NCBI GenBank assembly: GCA_947178125.1
Contig: CAMWXB010000017.1
Location: forward strand, 1 to 59,383
Origin: an uncultured Lachnospiraceae bacterium
Lineage (GTDB): Bacteria > Bacillota > Clostridia > Lachnospirales > Lachnospiraceae
DNA length: 59,383 nucleotides
Direction of reading: 5' to 3'
The notes under the pieces are model-generated. The model worked only from the letters and a program-made list of their open reading frames with translations, did no database searches and had not been told where the DNA came from. Positions 24,833 through 33,220 of this stretch are shown here, piece by piece; position 1 is the first letter of the stretch; the number at the start of each line of letters is the position of its first letter. The position numbers were made by a program, and so were the translations under genes.

Positions 24833-24858
24833 TACTATATCTATCCATAGATATAGTA
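24833..24858. promoter_or_regulatory. Perfect palindrome upstream of pflA, candidate operator
   Basis: Twelve-base arms (24833-24844 and 24847-24858) around CC form an exact inverted repeat overlapping a TATACT that could be a -10. A second hairpin, ATTTCAGAA/TTCTGAAAT (24890-24898 with 24910-24918), ends 2 nt before the pflA ribosome binding site. The binding factor is not identified. Confidence 0.5.
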
Positions 24859-24935
24859 ATCAAAAACTTTGCAGAAATCTAAAATAAAAATTTCAGAATG
24901 AAAATTTTGTTCTGAAATAGAAGGAAGGCGTTATT

Positions 24936-25709
24936 ATGCAGGGAAGAATACACTCTTTAGAAAGTTTTGGAACCGTAGACGGCCCCGGTGTCAGATTCGT
25001 TGTTTTTGTGCAAGGTTGTCCGATGAGATGCGCGTATTGCCACAATCCCGATACCTGGGATATGAATGGCGGTACTTTGATGGAACCTGCCTACATTATC
25101 GAGCAATATGAGCGAAACATCAGTTTCTATAATGGCGGCGGTATTACCGTAACAGGCGGAGAGCCACTGATGCAGGTCGATTTCCTGCTCGACCTCTTTA
25201 CACTCGCCAAAAAGAAAAATATCCATACCTGTATTGATTCCTCCGGTATTGCTTATAAACCGAATGCCAATCCGGAATGGCTCGCTAAACTGGATAAACT
25301 GATGACGCTGACAGACCTTGTTATGCTGGATATCAAACATATCGACCCTGAAAAGCACAAAGAACTGACTTCTCAGCCGAATGAAGGCATCCTCGCTTTT
25401 GCCAGATATCTGAATGAGAAAAACGTAGATATGTGGATTCGCCACGTCATCGTACCGGGTCTTACCGATGATGATAAATACTTATATCAACTCGGCTACT
25501 TTATCGGCGAATTTAAGAATTTGAAAGCATTAGATGCACTCCCCTATCATACAATGGGAGAAAGCAAATATGAAAAGCTGGGCATGGAATACAAATTGAA
25601 GGGTGTTCCCGCCATGGAGAAAAAGGAGCTTCTTGAGAAAAAAGAAGTCATCCTTCAGGGCATCCGCAAACGCCGTGAGGAACTGGCTGGACAGACCGAA
25701 CAGGCTTAA
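24936..25709 (+). CDS. pflA: Pyruvate formate-lyase activating enzyme
   Basis: A 257-aa radical SAM activase. The [4Fe-4S] ligands are in the CxxxCxxC motif MRCAYCHNPDTWD (with CPMRC before it), and the glycine-rich GGGITVTGGEPLMQ binds S-adenosylmethionine. VDGPGVRFVVFVQGCP is typical of PflA. It makes the glycyl radical by hydrogen abstraction, here presumably on the separate radical-domain protein. AAGGAAGG precedes the ATG. It has its own upstream region after a terminator, and a ferredoxin follows that could supply its electron. Confidence 0.95.
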   Translation: MQGRIHSLESFGTVDGPGVRFVVFVQGCPMRCAYCHNPDTWDMNGGTLMEPAYIIEQYERNISFYNGGGITVTGGEPLMQVDFLLDLFTLAKKKNIHTCIDSSGIAYKPNANPEWLAKLDKLMTLTDLVMLDIKHIDPEKHKELTSQPNEGILAFARYLNEKNVDMWIRHVIVPGLTDDDKYLYQLGYFIGEFKNLKALDALPYHTMGESKYEKLGMEYKLKGVPAMEKKELLEKKEVILQGIRKRREELAGQTEQA

Positions 25710-25730
25710 ATTTCCGCTTTGAAATTTTTT
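25708..25730 (+). terminator. Terminator after pflA
   Basis: AAATTTC (25708-25714) pairs with GAAATTT (25721-25727) and runs into TTT; the stem begins inside the stop codon. A second stem, GTACATCT/AGATGTAC (25731-25752), follows directly. Confidence 0.55.
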
Positions 25731-25752
25731 GTACATCTCCATGAAGATGTAC

Positions 25753-25781
25753 TTGTATAATCTCGGCTTTACGATTATAAT
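25753..25781 (+). promoter_or_regulatory. Promoter for the ferredoxin gene
   Basis: TTGTAT (25753-25758) and TATAAT (25776-25781) are 17 nt apart; the leader is about 50 nt. Confidence 0.6.
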
Positions 25782-25837
25782 GATAGTTGATAATTTTATA
25801 TCACAATGTTTTGGTTGATAAAAGGAGGATAATGACT

Positions 25838-26008
25838 ATGGCTTATGTAATTGGTGATGCTTGTGTAGCTTGCGGCGCTTGTGAAGCACAGTGCCCGGTA
25901 GGCGCTATCAGCATGGGAGACGGCAAATTTGAAATTGACGCTGACAAGTGTATCGATTGCGGTTCTTGTGCAGGAACCTGCCCGACCGGCGCTATTTCTC
26001 AAAGTTAA
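25838..26008 (+). CDS. 2[4Fe-4S] ferredoxin
   Basis: A 56-aa clostridial-type ferredoxin with two identical-pattern cluster motifs, CVACGACEAQCP and CIDCGSCAGTCP. It is a low-potential electron carrier for fermentation enzymes, and its place after pflA makes it a candidate reductant for the radical SAM activase. The ATG at 25838 is 9 nt from AAGGAGG; the ATG at 25832 is too close. Family A copy 3 follows immediately. Confidence 0.96.
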   Translation: MAYVIGDACVACGACEAQCPVGAISMGDGKFEIDADKCIDCGSCAGTCPTGAISQS

Positions 26009-26010
26009 TT

Positions 26011-26120
26011 TGAGAAGAACTTCTAAGGCTCGCGCCATAGACGCTTCGCTAAGAAGTTCTACGATTTGCCTTCGGCAAATCTTTCTCACATGGGAGAATG
26101 CCCAAATACGGGCATTCTCC
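26011..26120 (+). repeat. Family A structured element, copy 3
   Basis: Outer stem TGAGAA/TTCTCA (26011-26016 with 26083-26088). Hairpin a has arms GAACTTCT/AGAAGTTC (26017-26024 with 26052-26059). Hairpin b is GATTTGCC/GGCAAATC (26063-26081), joined by TAC. Hairpin c is GGAGAATGCCC/GGGCATTCTCC (26093-26120). It begins 3 nt after the ferredoxin stop and lies between convergent genes. Confidence 0.78.
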
Positions 26121-26146
26121 ATATTAAAAACACCGAAAATCCAATA

Positions 26147-26791
26147 TTAATGTTTCAGGAATTTGTTTTTCTTTCTCTCTCTTTTGGGCTTTGGCAGCTT
26201 CTCCTTGAGCTTATAATGCTGCCGCAACATTTCATCGACTTTCCGGTAATGTTCTTCTTCTTTTTTCCAGTGTTCTTCTTCCCGTTCTTCTCTTGCGCGG
26301 AACTGATAATCCAGTTCTTTCAAAATGCTCTCCTTTATTTCCGTAAACAGTTCTTTATTGGCATTTTTGACCGTCTCCACCATCATATGCTGAAGCAGAT
26401 ACTGTAATCGATTTGCTTTTTCTTCCCTGCTTGCTTCTTCCGATAAGGAAACAATGTACTTTTGTTTTCTGCCGATGATATAATCCATCGCCTTTTCCTC
26501 CGCGGTCAGTTCCTCTGCGGAAAGCCCGGCTCCCTCTTCCGATTTGTCCGTCACATTCATTTCACCATTTTCCTTTTGCAAAATTGTTTTGATCGCTTTA
26601 AGCTGCAGTCCCTGCTCCTTCAGCATTTTAATTTCTTTGAACTGTCTGACATCCTCCATTGTATAATAGCGGTGTCCCATATCGTTTCTCTTGATCGGGA
26701 GCTGCAGTTCCTCTTCCCAATACCGCAGAACGTGACTCTCCACCTGAACCTGTTTTGCTGCCTCTGAAATCAATAATGTCTCCTGTTTCAT
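26147..26791 (-). CDS. MerR-family regulator with long coiled-coil tail
   Basis: A 214-aa protein. Residues 7-70 form a MerR winged helix (LLISEAAKQVQVESHVLRYW, then MGHRYYTMEDVRQFKEIKML). The remainder is highly charged and helical, with an EEREEEHWKKEEEHYRKVDEM coil and a basic KRERKKNKF end. No metal-binding cysteines are present, so it is not a classical metal sensor; MerR proteins with this layout (RacA-like or DUF-type) may bind DNA structurally. The start at 26791 follows GGGGAAGAG. It faces the ferredoxin gene and lies just downstream of dnaB. Confidence 0.85.
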   Translation of the reverse strand: MKQETLLISEAAKQVQVESHVLRYWEEELQLPIKRNDMGHRYYTMEDVRQFKEIKMLKEQGLQLKAIKTILQKENGEMNVTDKSEEGAGLSAEELTAEEKAMDYIIGRKQKYIVSLSEEASREEKANRLQYLLQHMMVETVKNANKELFTEIKESILKELDYQFRAREEREEEHWKKEEEHYRKVDEMLRQHYKLKEKLPKPKRERKKNKFLKH

Positions 26792-26824
26792 TTCTCTTCC
26801 CCTTTCTGCCATATAAGCGCGAAA

Positions 26825-26848
26825 AGACAAGCCTGACCAGGCTTGTCT
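26825..26848 (-). terminator. Terminator after dnaB
   Basis: AGACAAGCCT/AGGCTTGTCT is a perfect 10-bp stem with a 4-nt loop followed by TTTT on the minus strand. It lies between dnaB and the MerR start. Confidence 0.75.
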
Positions 26849-26921
26849 CTTTCGTAAAGGGAATGAAGATTTTCCATGGCGGCAAAGAACGCCGCCTGAA
26901 AAATCCATGTCATTCCCGATT

Positions 26922-28289
26922 TTATCGCTGCAGATTTCCAAATTTGGTAAAATCCGGCAGCCACACCAGTTCTACCGTACCGATAGGACCATTTCTCTGC
27001 TTCGCTATAATAATTTCCGAAATATTCTTTCTCTCCGTATCTTTATTGTAATAATCATCGCGGTAAATAAACATCACCACATCGGCATCCTGTTCGATTG
27101 CCCCTGATTCACGCAAATCCGAAAGCATCGGTCTGTGGTCCGGCCTCTGTTCCACCGCACGGCTTAGCTGTGATAAGGCCATGACCGGAACATTCAGCTC
27201 TCTGGCCAACGCTTTCAAAGACCGGGAAATATCGGATATTTCCTGCTGTCTGGAATCGGTACTGCGGCCGCTCCCCGTCATCAACTGCAGGTAATCAATA
27301 ATGATCATATCCAGATGATGTTCCAGCTTATATTTACGGCACTTGGAGCGAAGCTCCGAAATGCTGATACCGGGTGTATCATCGATGATCAGATTCGACT
27401 TGCCGATCACGCCCGCACTTTCAATTAACTTCTCCCATTCATCATCCGACAGATTTCCTGTCCGCAAATGCTGGGAATCCACTTTGGACTCCATCGAAAA
27501 AAGTCTGTTTACAAGCTGTTCTTTGGACATTTCCAGACTGAAAATTGCCACCGTCTGGTTCTGCCTGAATGCGACGTATTCCGCTATATTCAGGACAAAA
27601 GCAGTCTTCCCCATAGACGGCCTCGCCGCGATCAAAATCAGGTCCGAAGGCTGCATCCCGGCAGTCTTATAATCCAAATCGATAAAGCCTGTCGCGACAC
27701 CCGTCACATTACCTTTATTATGAGAGGCCTTTTCAATTCTGTCCATTGCGTTCATGACGACCTGCCTGATCGGCACAAAATCTTCCATATTCCTGCGTTG
27801 TACCAGGTCAAATATTCTTTTCTCCGTATCTTCCAGAATCACTTCCAGACTTTCCTTGCCGACATAACAGGTATTGGCTATTTCTTCATTTAATTTGATC
27901 AAACGACGGAGCGTAGATTTTTCCGCTACGATATTGGCATAATACTTTATGTTGGCGGAAGTCGGCACCGCTGTGATCAAATCCCTGACAAATTCCAGAC
28001 TGCTGACTTCAGGCGGCACATCTTTCTCCTTCAGCCTGTCCTGCAGCGTCACCAAATCGACTGGTTTCCCTTCATCATTGAGTTCCACCATCGTCTCAAA
28101 AAGGATGCCATACTGCTTACTGTAAAAATCATCTCCCGTAATAATTTCCGAAGCAACGACAATCGCTTCCCGGTCCATGATCATCGAACCGATGACTGAC
28201 TGTTCCGCTTCGATACTGTGCGGCAATATTCTTTTCAGTAATGCCTCTTCCATCTGTGGCATTTCAGTTCCCATCCCTTTTTCTATCAT
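26922..28289 (-). CDS. dnaB: Replicative DNA helicase DnaB
   Basis: A 455-aa hexameric helicase. The N-terminal collar domain begins LLKRILPHSIEAEQSVIGSM, and the RecA-like ATPase has Walker A ARPSMGKTAF and Walker B MIIIDYLQLM, followed by QQEISDISRSLKALARELNVP, which is diagnostic. It unwinds DNA at the replication fork. The gdpP-rplI-dnaB neighbourhood is conserved in Firmicutes, but here one gene is inserted before dnaB. The start is uncertain between 28289 (AAAGG, close) and 28262 (better spacing). Confidence 0.97.
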   Translation of the reverse strand: MIEKGMGTEMPQMEEALLKRILPHSIEAEQSVIGSMIMDREAIVVASEIITGDDFYSKQYGILFETMVELNDEGKPVDLVTLQDRLKEKDVPPEVSSLEFVRDLITAVPTSANIKYYANIVAEKSTLRRLIKLNEEIANTCYVGKESLEVILEDTEKRIFDLVQRRNMEDFVPIRQVVMNAMDRIEKASHNKGNVTGVATGFIDLDYKTAGMQPSDLILIAARPSMGKTAFVLNIAEYVAFRQNQTVAIFSLEMSKEQLVNRLFSMESKVDSQHLRTGNLSDDEWEKLIESAGVIGKSNLIIDDTPGISISELRSKCRKYKLEHHLDMIIIDYLQLMTGSGRSTDSRQQEISDISRSLKALARELNVPVMALSQLSRAVEQRPDHRPMLSDLRESGAIEQDADVVMFIYRDDYYNKDTERKNISEIIIAKQRNGPIGTVELVWLPDFTKFGNLQR

Positions 28290-28325
28290 AACCTTTAAGT
28301 TCTATCCTGTCCCTGACTTCCATCT

Positions 28326-28961
28326 TTACTGCTTTTCCCATACTTCGATATACCTCCCGATAAGGAATGGCCCCAGCCTTTCCACCCTCTTATAATTTTC
28401 CGGCAGAATCTTTCTCCAATCCAAAAAGTGGGTCGTCGGGCCAAATGCCTTTTCCGGAACAGTGTCAACCACAAAATGCTTGACATCATTCCGTAACGCT
28501 GCCACATGATAGATTTCTGCCCAGTCAGATTCTGTTCCGCCATGCATAAAATTCAGTGTGATCAGATAATCAACTGGCCTTTCCGTAAGGTCTCCAAAAC
28601 TTCCTGTTTCAAAACGAATCTCTCCACGGTTCAACTCACGCGCAGCCATTACCACCTCTTCCTGCAAGTCCAAACCAATTCTTTTATCTGCTTTGATATG
28701 CTGCAGAATTTCACCTAATCCACATCCAATATCCACTACCGTCCCACAGCTGCGCGAATTTATACAGCGAACGCAGGCCTGTGCATATTCTTTCCATTCA
28801 TACGGATTGAGATGCCATGTATCAAAATGGTACTTTTCGATCAGAGTCCTGTATTTTACTTTCTTCAGACCTCCTCTGACTACATTTTTAAAGCCCACTT
28901 CCTTCATTTTCCGCATGACTTTCTTCCATATCCGTTCTTTATCTTCAGTGAATATAGCCAT
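28326..28961 (-). CDS. Class I SAM-dependent methyltransferase
   Basis: A 211-aa protein with the SAM motif VVDIGCGLGEI, acidic motif II RIGLDLQEEVV and a tail GPTTHFLDWRKILPENYKRV. The N-terminal 60 residues are basic and helical. It resembles small-molecule methyltransferases found in glycan loci; the substrate is unknown. It lies between rplI and dnaB on the same strand with AGGAG 9 nt upstream. Confidence 0.8.
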   Translation of the reverse strand: MAIFTEDKERIWKKVMRKMKEVGFKNVVRGGLKKVKYRTLIEKYHFDTWHLNPYEWKEYAQACVRCINSRSCGTVVDIGCGLGEILQHIKADKRIGLDLQEEVVMAARELNRGEIRFETGSFGDLTERPVDYLITLNFMHGGTESDWAEIYHVAALRNDVKHFVVDTVPEKAFGPTTHFLDWRKILPENYKRVERLGPFLIGRYIEVWEKQ

Positions 28962-29002
28962 CTCTAACTGCTCCTGACGTCTATGCCATAATGCGCAATA
29001 TT

Positions 29003-29449
29003 TTATTCTTCAACTACTTTTACTCTCAGCCTGCCAGTTACCTTTGTGTGAAGTTTTACACCAACTTCATAAACGCCCAGAGACTTGATCGCCTCTGGAA
29101 GCTGAATCTTCTTCTTATCCAGTTCCAGTCCACACTGTTTTTTTGCTTCTTCTGCAATTTCTTTAGAAGAAATGGAGCCGAATGTCCTGCCGCCCTCGCC
29201 GGATTTCATCTTCACAACAACTTCTTTCGTCTCCAACACTTTTGCCAGTTCCTGTGCCGCTTCCAACTGTTCCTTTGCAATCTTGTCCGCATTTGCTTTC
29301 TGCAGTTTCAAATCGTTCATATTCTTAGAATTCGCCTCTGCCCCCAACTTTTTCGGCAGCACAAAATTCCTTGCATAACCGTCGCTGACCTCTACTATTT
29401 CACCTTTTTTCCCCAGAGATTTCACATCCTGTAATAAAATAATTTTCAT
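29003..29449 (-). CDS. rplI: 50S ribosomal protein L9
   Basis: A 148-aa protein matching L9 end to end: [20 protein letters not shown], the [12 protein letters not shown] motif, a central long helix, and the C-terminal domain with [15 protein letters not shown] and [14 protein letters not shown]. It binds domain V of 23S rRNA. The start at 29449 follows GGGAG. It is downstream of gdpP, as in other Firmicutes. Confidence 0.97.
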   Translation of the reverse strand: MKIILLQDVKSLGKKGEIVEVSDGYARNFVLPKKLGAEANSKNMNDLKLQKANADKIAKEQLEAAQELAKVLETKEVVVKMKSGEGGRTFGSISSKEIAEEAKKQCGLELDKKKIQLPEAIKSLGVYEVGVKLHTKVTGRLRVKVVEE

Positions 29450-29461
29450 ATTCGCTCCCAT

Positions 29462-29540
29462 CTGTCTGCTTTAGCAGGCACTCAAATTTAATCGTTGAAA
29501 ATGCTTTTCTTTCAACCTTCCCATAGAAGTTCTTTTCACC
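29462..29540 (-). repeat. Family B-like element, with a fragment of family A
   Basis: CTGCT/AGCAG hairpin (29466-29477), then CAAATTTAATC, then GTTGAAA/TTTCAAC (29494-29500 with 29510-29516), the family B layout in degenerate form. Next to it, on the minus strand, GGTGAAAAGAACTTCTA recalls the start of family A. It fills the gap between gdpP and rplI. Confidence 0.5.
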
Positions 29541-29541
29541 C

Positions 29542-31593
29542 CTAACTGAGTTCTCCTTCTTCTATCATCGTATCCAGTGTTCTCTTGATGATTGCAATAC
29601 CATCCGATATATCGCATTCTAACTGGCAGCCTGCCACGTTCATATGACCGCCGCCGCCCATTCTTTCCATGACCACCTGTACATTCGCTTCATCGATCGA
29701 ACGCGCCGAAATATAAATCTTTCCATTATATTCCGTCAGCACGAAACTCGCCTTGATTCCCTTAATATTCAAAAGTTCATTGGCTGCCTGTGCGCCTACG
29801 ACGGTAGGACTCTGCACATGTTCTCCACGACATATCGTGATCGCATAGGACTTCCTGTAAATTTCTGCCTGACTGACCGCATCCGCTTTGGTCTTATACT
29901 CGATAGCATCATCGCGGAACAATTTACGAACGCGCGTCACATCCGCGCCGTTACGCCGCAGAAAAGCGACCGCTTCAAACGTTCTGACACCTGCTTTTGC
30001 CATAAAATTATCCGTATCGATCATAATTCCCGCATACAGGCAGTCCGCCTCTTCCGGCCTGAGCCGCAGCGTATCGCTTGTATACTGCAGGATTTCGGAA
30101 ACCATTTCACAGGTAGAGGAGGCATATGCTTCAATATAAGACAGCGTTGCATTCTCAATCACTTCCGACCCCTGCCTGTGGTGATCGAATACCACGATAG
30201 AGTTACAATGTTTCAGCAAATCGGGACATTCCGTAATACTCGGTTTATTGACATCGACGACAACGAGCACCGCATTGCTGCCGAGCATCTCCAACGCCTG
30301 TGTTCCGCTTATGATCATATTGTCTTCGTATTCGCTGTTATCTCTGAACATATCGACCATGGGCTGCATGGAAGCCGTAACGTCGTTCAGAACAATATGT
30401 GCCTGTTTTCCCAACGTCTTCGCGATTCTGTAAATACCGACCGAAGCTCCGAAACTATCCGTATCGCCAAGCCGATGCCCCATCACATAGATTTCATCTT
30501 TGATGGAAATGATTTCTTTCAGGGCCTGTGCCTTGACTCTTGCCTTAACGCGCGTGCTCTTTTCAATCTGCTGACTCTTACCGCCGTAATAAATGACATT
30601 CTCCGGCATTTTCATGACCGCCTGGTCGCCGCCGCGCCCCAGAGCCAAATCAATCGCATTCCGGGCAAATTCATAGTTCTGTGCATAAGTCAGACCGCTC
30701 AGGCCCACACCAATACTAAGCGTAACGGCCATCTCATTGCCAATATTGACGGTCTTGACATCCTCTAATAAGTCAAAACGGTTCTCCTGCAGCACGGAAA
30801 CGGACTTCTTTTTCATAATGACCAGATATTTGTCTTTTTCCATCTTTCGACATATACCGTCCAGTGCCGCTATATATTTATTTACTTTTCTATCGATCAA
30901 AGCGATCAAAAGTGACCTTCTGACTTCTTCGATGCTTTCCAGCGCTTCTTCGTAATTATCCAGATAGATCAGACCGACCGCAAGACTCTGGTCATCCACT
31001 TCCTGCAAGGCAATCTTTAAAGCAGTCTCATCGAACAGATACAGCGCGATCAGATATCCGTCATATCCTTTCGCCTCGATGATATCGCTGTTCTCTGCCA
31101 TTTCTTTTAAAGAAATCTTCTTGAGCCTGGCAATATAATTATATCCCTCATAATCCACGTCGAATTCGACCTCATCTTCCTCGATATTGCCCGGAAGCCT
31201 GTCCTTCGTAATCGAAGGAAAAAGAGAGGTAATCGATTTTCGATATCCTTTTTCCTTATCAACAGCCTTTTCAAAAGCAATGTTCGTCCAGATGATCTTA
31301 CCGTTTTCATCGAGCAGCGCATGAGGAAGATCCAAATCCCGAAGCAGCCTCCGCTGTATCTGTCCGTACTGCGTCGCAAAGCTGATCAGTTCGTTGATAA
31401 TAATGGGCTTATTGTAAAACATCAAAGAGAGAACGATGGCGAGATAAAAAAGGATAAAGCAGCTCAATACCAGACCTGCCCGAATATCTATAAAATAAAT
31501 CAATACATCTACTGCAATCAGCAAAAAACCTAAATACAAAGAAGATTGCAAATAAGATTTCATTCTTCCCTTTAATTTTACACTATTTTTCAT
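29542..31593 (-). CDS. gdpP: Cyclic-di-AMP phosphodiesterase GdpP
   Basis: A 683-aa protein: two N-terminal membrane spans (about 14-55), a PAS-like domain, a degenerate GGDEF domain (about 170-330), then DHH/DHHA1 phosphodiesterase domains with MGHRLGDTDSFGAS, VFDHHRQGSE and GGGGHMNVAG. It hydrolyses c-di-AMP to pApA. The degenerate GGDEF lacks cyclase motifs, as in characterised GdpP. AGAGG precedes the ATG. The synthase CdaA is encoded about 8 kb away. Confidence 0.95.
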   Translation of the reverse strand: MKNSVKLKGRMKSYLQSSLYLGFLLIAVDVLIYFIDIRAGLVLSCFILFYLAIVLSLMFYNKPIIINELISFATQYGQIQRRLLRDLDLPHALLDENGKIIWTNIAFEKAVDKEKGYRKSITSLFPSITKDRLPGNIEEDEVEFDVDYEGYNYIARLKKISLKEMAENSDIIEAKGYDGYLIALYLFDETALKIALQEVDDQSLAVGLIYLDNYEEALESIEEVRRSLLIALIDRKVNKYIAALDGICRKMEKDKYLVIMKKKSVSVLQENRFDLLEDVKTVNIGNEMAVTLSIGVGLSGLTYAQNYEFARNAIDLALGRGGDQAVMKMPENVIYYGGKSQQIEKSTRVKARVKAQALKEIISIKDEIYVMGHRLGDTDSFGASVGIYRIAKTLGKQAHIVLNDVTASMQPMVDMFRDNSEYEDNMIISGTQALEMLGSNAVLVVVDVNKPSITECPDLLKHCNSIVVFDHHRQGSEVIENATLSYIEAYASSTCEMVSEILQYTSDTLRLRPEEADCLYAGIMIDTDNFMAKAGVRTFEAVAFLRRNGADVTRVRKLFRDDAIEYKTKADAVSQAEIYRKSYAITICRGEHVQSPTVVGAQAANELLNIKGIKASFVLTEYNGKIYISARSIDEANVQVVMERMGGGGHMNVAGCQLECDISDGIAIIKRTLDTMIEEGELS

Positions 31594-31736
31594 AATAGCC
31601 TCTTATTCGTATATTCTTTATCTCTATACATACTTTCCCAGTTTTGATTACATAACATCATAAGTATAACATTTTTTGCCAATTCATGCCACATCAATAT
31701 GTAGTTTCATTTCCCCTTTTTTTGACATCATATAGA

Positions 31737-31766
31737 AAAGGCGGAGCTTCTATCCGCTCCGCCTTT
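31737..31766 (-). terminator. Terminator after rpsR
   Basis: AAAGGCGGAGC/GCTCCGCCTTT is an 11-bp stem with an 8-nt loop and a T run on the minus strand. It lies between the rpsR operon and gdpP. Confidence 0.85.
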
Positions 31767-31806
31767 AAAGCAATCGGTTTATAAGATTCTTTTCAAATAC
31801 CGTAAC

Positions 31807-32070
31807 TTAATCCTGAACATAAGGCATCAATGCCACATGTCTTGCACGTTTGATCGCTACTGTCAGCGCTCTCTGGTGCTTTGCACAGTTTCCGGTAATT
31901 CTTCTGGGCAGAATCTTGCCCCGTTCAGAAACATATCTCTTTAATTTATTGACATCTTTGTAATCAATTAAATTATCTTTGCCACAAAATACACAGACTT
32001 TTTTTCTTCTGCGGATTCCGCCTTTTCTCTTTGCAGGGAAATCGGGCTTTTCAGTTTTATTATAAGCCAT
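31807..32070 (-). CDS. rpsR: 30S ribosomal protein S18
   Basis: An 87-aa protein with [35 protein letters not shown] and a basic C-terminus, the S18 pattern with CxxC and one further Cys. AGGAGG precedes the start. It is the last gene of the rpsF-ssb-rpsR operon, as in most bacteria. Confidence 0.98.
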   Translation of the reverse strand: MAYNKTEKPDFPAKRKGGIRRRKKVCVFCGKDNLIDYKDVNKLKRYVSERGKILPRRITGNCAKHQRALTVAIKRARHVALMPYVQD

Positions 32071-32092
32071 ATCATTTACCTCCTATCAAAAA

Positions 32093-32536
32093 TTAGTTAA
32101 ATGGCAGTTCCTCATCGATTCCGTCAGGAATATTCATGAAGCCGTCGCCTGCTGCTGCCGGTGCCGGTCTGCTGCTGCCGGTAGAGAATCCTCCGTCGCC
32201 TGCGGAACTACTGTTCTTACTCTCGACAAATTCATGATCTTCCACTACAACATCGGTCGTATACACCTTGACACCGTCCTTGTTGGTGTAGCTGCCCGTC
32301 TGGATACGCCCCGTGACTGCGATCTTAACTCCTTTGCGGAGATATCTCTCAGCAAATTCACCCGCTCTGCCAAAGGCAACACAACCAATAAAATCTGCGG
32401 TATTCTCATCTCCGTTACGAGTGAATCTGCGGTCAACGGCTAATGTATATCTGGCAACTGCCGTAGCGTTTTCTCCCTGAGAATATCTTACTTCGGGATC
32501 TCTGGTCAAACGCCCTATAAGGATAACTCTATTCAT
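32093..32536 (-). CDS. ssb: Single-stranded DNA-binding protein
   Basis: A 147-aa protein with an N-terminal OB fold (MNRVILIGRLTRDPEVRYS, DFIGCVAFGRAGEFAERYL), a glycine/serine/alanine-rich linker and the acidic C-terminal tip DGIDEELPFN that recruits replication and repair proteins. It is located between rpsF and rpsR. Confidence 0.97.
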   Translation of the reverse strand: MNRVILIGRLTRDPEVRYSQGENATAVARYTLAVDRRFTRNGDENTADFIGCVAFGRAGEFAERYLRKGVKIAVTGRIQTGSYTNKDGVKVYTTDVVVEDHEFVESKNSSSAGDGGFSTGSSRPAPAAAGDGFMNIPDGIDEELPFN

Positions 32537-32548
32537 AAGTACCTCTTT

Positions 32549-32842
32549 CTACTTTTTCTCGTCTTGTCTCACGCACAAGTACCTGATCACATTGTCCATA
32601 ATACGAACTCGGCTTTCGATTTCTGCCGGGACAGTGCTCTCAGCGTCGAACTGGATAAAGTAGTAGAATGCTTCTTTCATTTTCTGTACTTCGTAAGCTA
32701 ATCTTCTCTTACCCCAGTCATCAACGTTCGTAACTTGTCCACCGAATCTTTCGATCAGAGCTTTACATTTTTCTACTGTAGCAGCTCTTGCGTCATCTTC
32801 GATCTTCGCACTAACAACAACGGCTAATTCATATTTGTTCAT
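32549..32842 (-). CDS. rpsF: 30S ribosomal protein S6
   Basis: A 97-aa protein matching S6: MNKYELAVVVSAKIEDD, the VTNVDDWGKRRLAYEVQK motif, EAFYYFIQFDAES, and the final VRIMDNVIRYLCVR. It is the first gene of the operon, with AGGAGG upstream. Confidence 0.97.
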   Translation of the reverse strand: MNKYELAVVVSAKIEDDARAATVEKCKALIERFGGQVTNVDDWGKRRLAYEVQKMKEAFYYFIQFDAESTVPAEIESRVRIMDNVIRYLCVRQDEKK

Positions 32843-32871
32843 GCTTGTTACCTCCTTTTGGTCTCTGGCCC

Positions 32872-32889
32872 CTCCTTTTACGGAAGGAG
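32872..32889 (-). promoter_or_regulatory. Candidate S6:S18 leader hairpin of rpsF
   Basis: In the rpsF leader on the minus strand, CTCCTT and AAGGAG arms enclose a loop with CCG. Known S6:S18 autoregulatory leaders carry a hairpin with an unpaired CCG. The match is suggestive only. Confidence 0.35.
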
Positions 32890-33006
32890 CAAGGATAATT
32901 TGACTGTTTGTTAAATTATAACATCACGGACTATTATAATACCATAGTATTTGGGGATTTTCAATCTTTTCGAGGAAAAATTTTTGCAGAAATTTTACAA
33001 AGGATT

Positions 33007-33189
33007 TCAATTCTCATGTACAATCTCCCTCACATTCTTCTCCACCAGCCTGCGGGCGATCATGATCTGATGCCCGCAGCCTTTGCATTTCAAGCGGAAA
33101 TCCGCTCCAATCCGCAGCACTTCCCACTCTTTCGAACCACAGGGATGCTGTTTCTTCAATTTTACGATATCACCTACCTGAATATCCAT
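33007..33189 (-). CDS. DUF951 domain protein
   Basis: A 60-aa protein that is the whole DUF951 domain: MDIQVGDIVKLKKQHPCGS, WEVLRIGADFRLKCKGCGHQ and IMIARRLVEKNVRE. The KCKGCG knuckle, with the earlier CG, suggests metal binding. DUF951 genes occur near rpsF or ychF in Clostridia, and the function is unknown. GGAAGGG precedes the ATG. Confidence 0.9.
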   Translation of the reverse strand: MDIQVGDIVKLKKQHPCGSKEWEVLRIGADFRLKCKGCGHQIMIARRLVEKNVREIVHEN

Positions 33190-33220
33190 TTTTATGCCCT
33201 TCCCTCTGTCTTCTGAAGAT

